From: Propionibacteriaceae bacterium
GTDB lineage: Bacteria; Actinomycetota; Actinomycetes; Propionibacteriales; Propionibacteriaceae
Length of the DNA stretch: 7,038 nt
Direction of reading: 5' to 3'
Assembly: GCA_031254155.1 (NCBI GenBank)
Contig: JAIRVA010000123.1
Coordinates: 1 to 7,038, forward strand
Part shown: piece after piece, positions 6,692-7,038 of the stretch
How positions within the stretch are numbered: position 1 is the first letter of the stretch
How the letters are laid out: every line of letters starts with the position of its first letter
Position numbers and translations under genes: made by a program
The notes under the pieces: generated by a model
The model's database searches: none
The model's input: the letters and a program-made list of their open reading frames with translations, nothing else
What the model was told of the DNA's origin: nothing

Positions 6692-6697
6692 ACGCTA
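6692..6697 (-). promoter_or_regulatory. Candidate extended -10 of a leaderless xfp transcript
   Basis: TAGCGT on the minus strand lies at -12 to -7 counted from the A of the xfp ATG, preceded by TGC as an extended -10 would be. No AGGAGG-like element is at usable distance; the nearest purine run, GAGAGG, is about 18 nt upstream. No good -35 is seen at 17-18 bp (TTGTCG lies at 21 bp). Confidence 0.45.
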
Positions 6698-6727
6698 GCA
6701 GAGCCTCTCGCCGTCGACCGACAATCC

Positions 6728-6765
6728 CGAAACATCGGACGAAACCGCCACGAAACTATCGGACG
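6728..6765. repeat. Imperfect direct repeats upstream of xfp
   Basis: CGAAACATCGGACG (6728-6741) is repeated as CGAAACTATCGGACG (6751-6765), differing by one inserted base. A third CGAAAC at 6740-6745 sits between them, so the hexamer recurs at 12- and 11-bp steps, about one helical turn. They lie 43-80 bases upstream of the xfp start, where activators usually bind. No regulator is assigned. Confidence 0.6.
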
Positions 6766-6767
6766 GG

Positions 6768-6787
6768 AATGGGGATTGATCCCCATT
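6768..6787. promoter_or_regulatory. Perfect 20-bp palindromic operator candidate
   Basis: AATGGGGATTGATCCCCATT consists of perfect 9-bp arms (AATGGGGAT / ATCCCCATT) around a 2-bp spacer. Its right end shares two bases with the TTGACA -35 box of the plus-strand promoter, a typical repressor position. It is also 83-102 bp upstream of xfp, so it could serve both divergent genes. The binding protein is unknown; the half-site was not matched to a known regulator. Confidence 0.65.
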
Positions 6788-6815
6788 GACAGGACGCGGC
6801 GCCCGCTGACACACT
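6786..6815 (+). promoter_or_regulatory. Putative promoter of the plus-strand LRV gene
   Basis: A consensus -35 TTGACA (6786-6791) is followed after 18 bp by CACACT (6810-6815), preceded by TGA as in an extended -10. Transcription would begin near 6821-6823, leaving a leader of about 20 nt with GAAAGGAT before the GTG. The -35 is strong and the -10 weak. Confidence 0.5.
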
Positions 6816-6825
6816 GAGGGCGCCG
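6797..6825. repeat. Inverted repeat straddling the -10 of the LRV promoter
   Basis: CGGCGCCC (6797-6804) and GGGCGCCG (6818-6825) are perfect 8-bp complementary arms with a 13-bp spacer containing the proposed -10. As DNA it could be an operator. If transcription starts upstream it would form a stable hairpin 3 nt before the ribosome-binding site. No T-tract follows, so it is not a terminator. Confidence 0.5.
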
Positions 6826-6842
6826 ACAGAAAGGATCCGCTC

Positions 6843-7038
6843 GTGGACGCATCGTTGCCCTGCGGCGCTGAGGCCGCCGCCCGCGCTGTCCAGAACCCCA
6901 CCACTTCCGCCGCCGACCTCGCCGCCATCGCGCAGCAGTACCCCGCCCTCCACACCCAGATCGCCCTTCACCCCGCGGCGTACCCGGGCCTCCTGGACTG
7001 GCTCGCCAGCCTGGGCGATCCGGCGGTGGTGGCGGTCG
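6843..7038 (+). CDS. Leucine-rich-repeat-variant (LRV) domain protein, N-terminal fragment
   Basis: The reading frame from GTG 6843 stays open to the window end, giving 65 residues. The start is supported by GAAAGGAT at 6829-6836, about 6 nt upstream, and by the upstream promoter. The sequence AVQNPTTSAADLAAIAQQYP, then ALHPAAYPGLLDWLASLGDPAVVAV, matches the repeat domain common at the N-terminus of uncharacterised actinobacterial proteins (leucine-rich repeat variant; pattern NP-T--ADL--IA--YP, then HP-AYP-LLDWL---GDP-V). The downstream part, often a membrane or extracellular region in relatives, is out of view. No function can be assigned. It is divergent from xfp with 157 bp between start codons. 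Confidence 0.8.
   Translation, partial: MDASLPCGAEAAARAVQNPTTSAADLAAIAQQYPALHTQIALHPAAYPGLLDWLASLGDPAVVAV

Overview
This window looks like chromosomal DNA from a high-GC Gram-positive bacterium (Actinomycetota). The evidence is strong G/C third-position bias, frequent GTG starts, GTGA stop/start overlaps, candidate leaderless genes, and the protein families present. A propionibacterial, bifidobacterial-related or micrococcal lineage would fit, but the sequence alone does not settle the taxon. No tRNA, rRNA, CRISPR array, insertion sequence or phage feature was seen.

Layout. Positions 1-3617 hold a compact minus-strand operon, read from right to left. It encodes a sugar-type ABC substrate-binding lipoprotein, two CUT1-type permeases (MalF-like, then MalG-like), and a GntR/HutC-family regulator that runs off the left edge. 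The last three genes are spaced by 26 bp and then joined by overlapping or nearly overlapping stop/start codons. No ATPase is encoded here, so the transporter presumably uses an ATPase encoded elsewhere (MsiK/MalK type). The operon promoter lies in 3618-3716. It carries two related palindromes of the pattern GGT(A/C)CGTACC, one about 55 bases upstream of the predicted transcription start and one just downstream of it. These are the natural candidate operators for the operon's own GntR protein. A third inverted repeat overlaps the -35 box.

Positions 3717-6685 hold two more minus-strand genes: a full-length phosphoketolase (xfp, 806 codons) and, 26 bp downstream, a small soluble protein with a LiaF/DUF1707-C-terminal-like beta domain. 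Both lack a good ribosome-binding site and have a -10-like hexamer exactly where a leaderless transcript starting on the ATG would need it. Phosphoketolase splits xylulose-5-P or fructose-6-P to acetyl-P. With the sugar transporter next door this gives a carbohydrate uptake and catabolism flavour, although a functional link is only inferred.

Positions 6686-6842 form a divergent regulatory region between xfp and a plus-strand gene starting at 6843. That gene encodes the start of a protein with an actinobacterial leucine-rich-repeat-variant domain and is cut by the right edge. The region is unusually structured. It has a perfect 20-bp palindrome abutting a TTGACA -35 box, an 8-bp-arm inverted repeat straddling the matching -10, and a pair of imperfect direct repeats nearer xfp. 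No wholly novel system is evident. The most interesting material is the regulatory architecture and the orphan LiaF-like protein.
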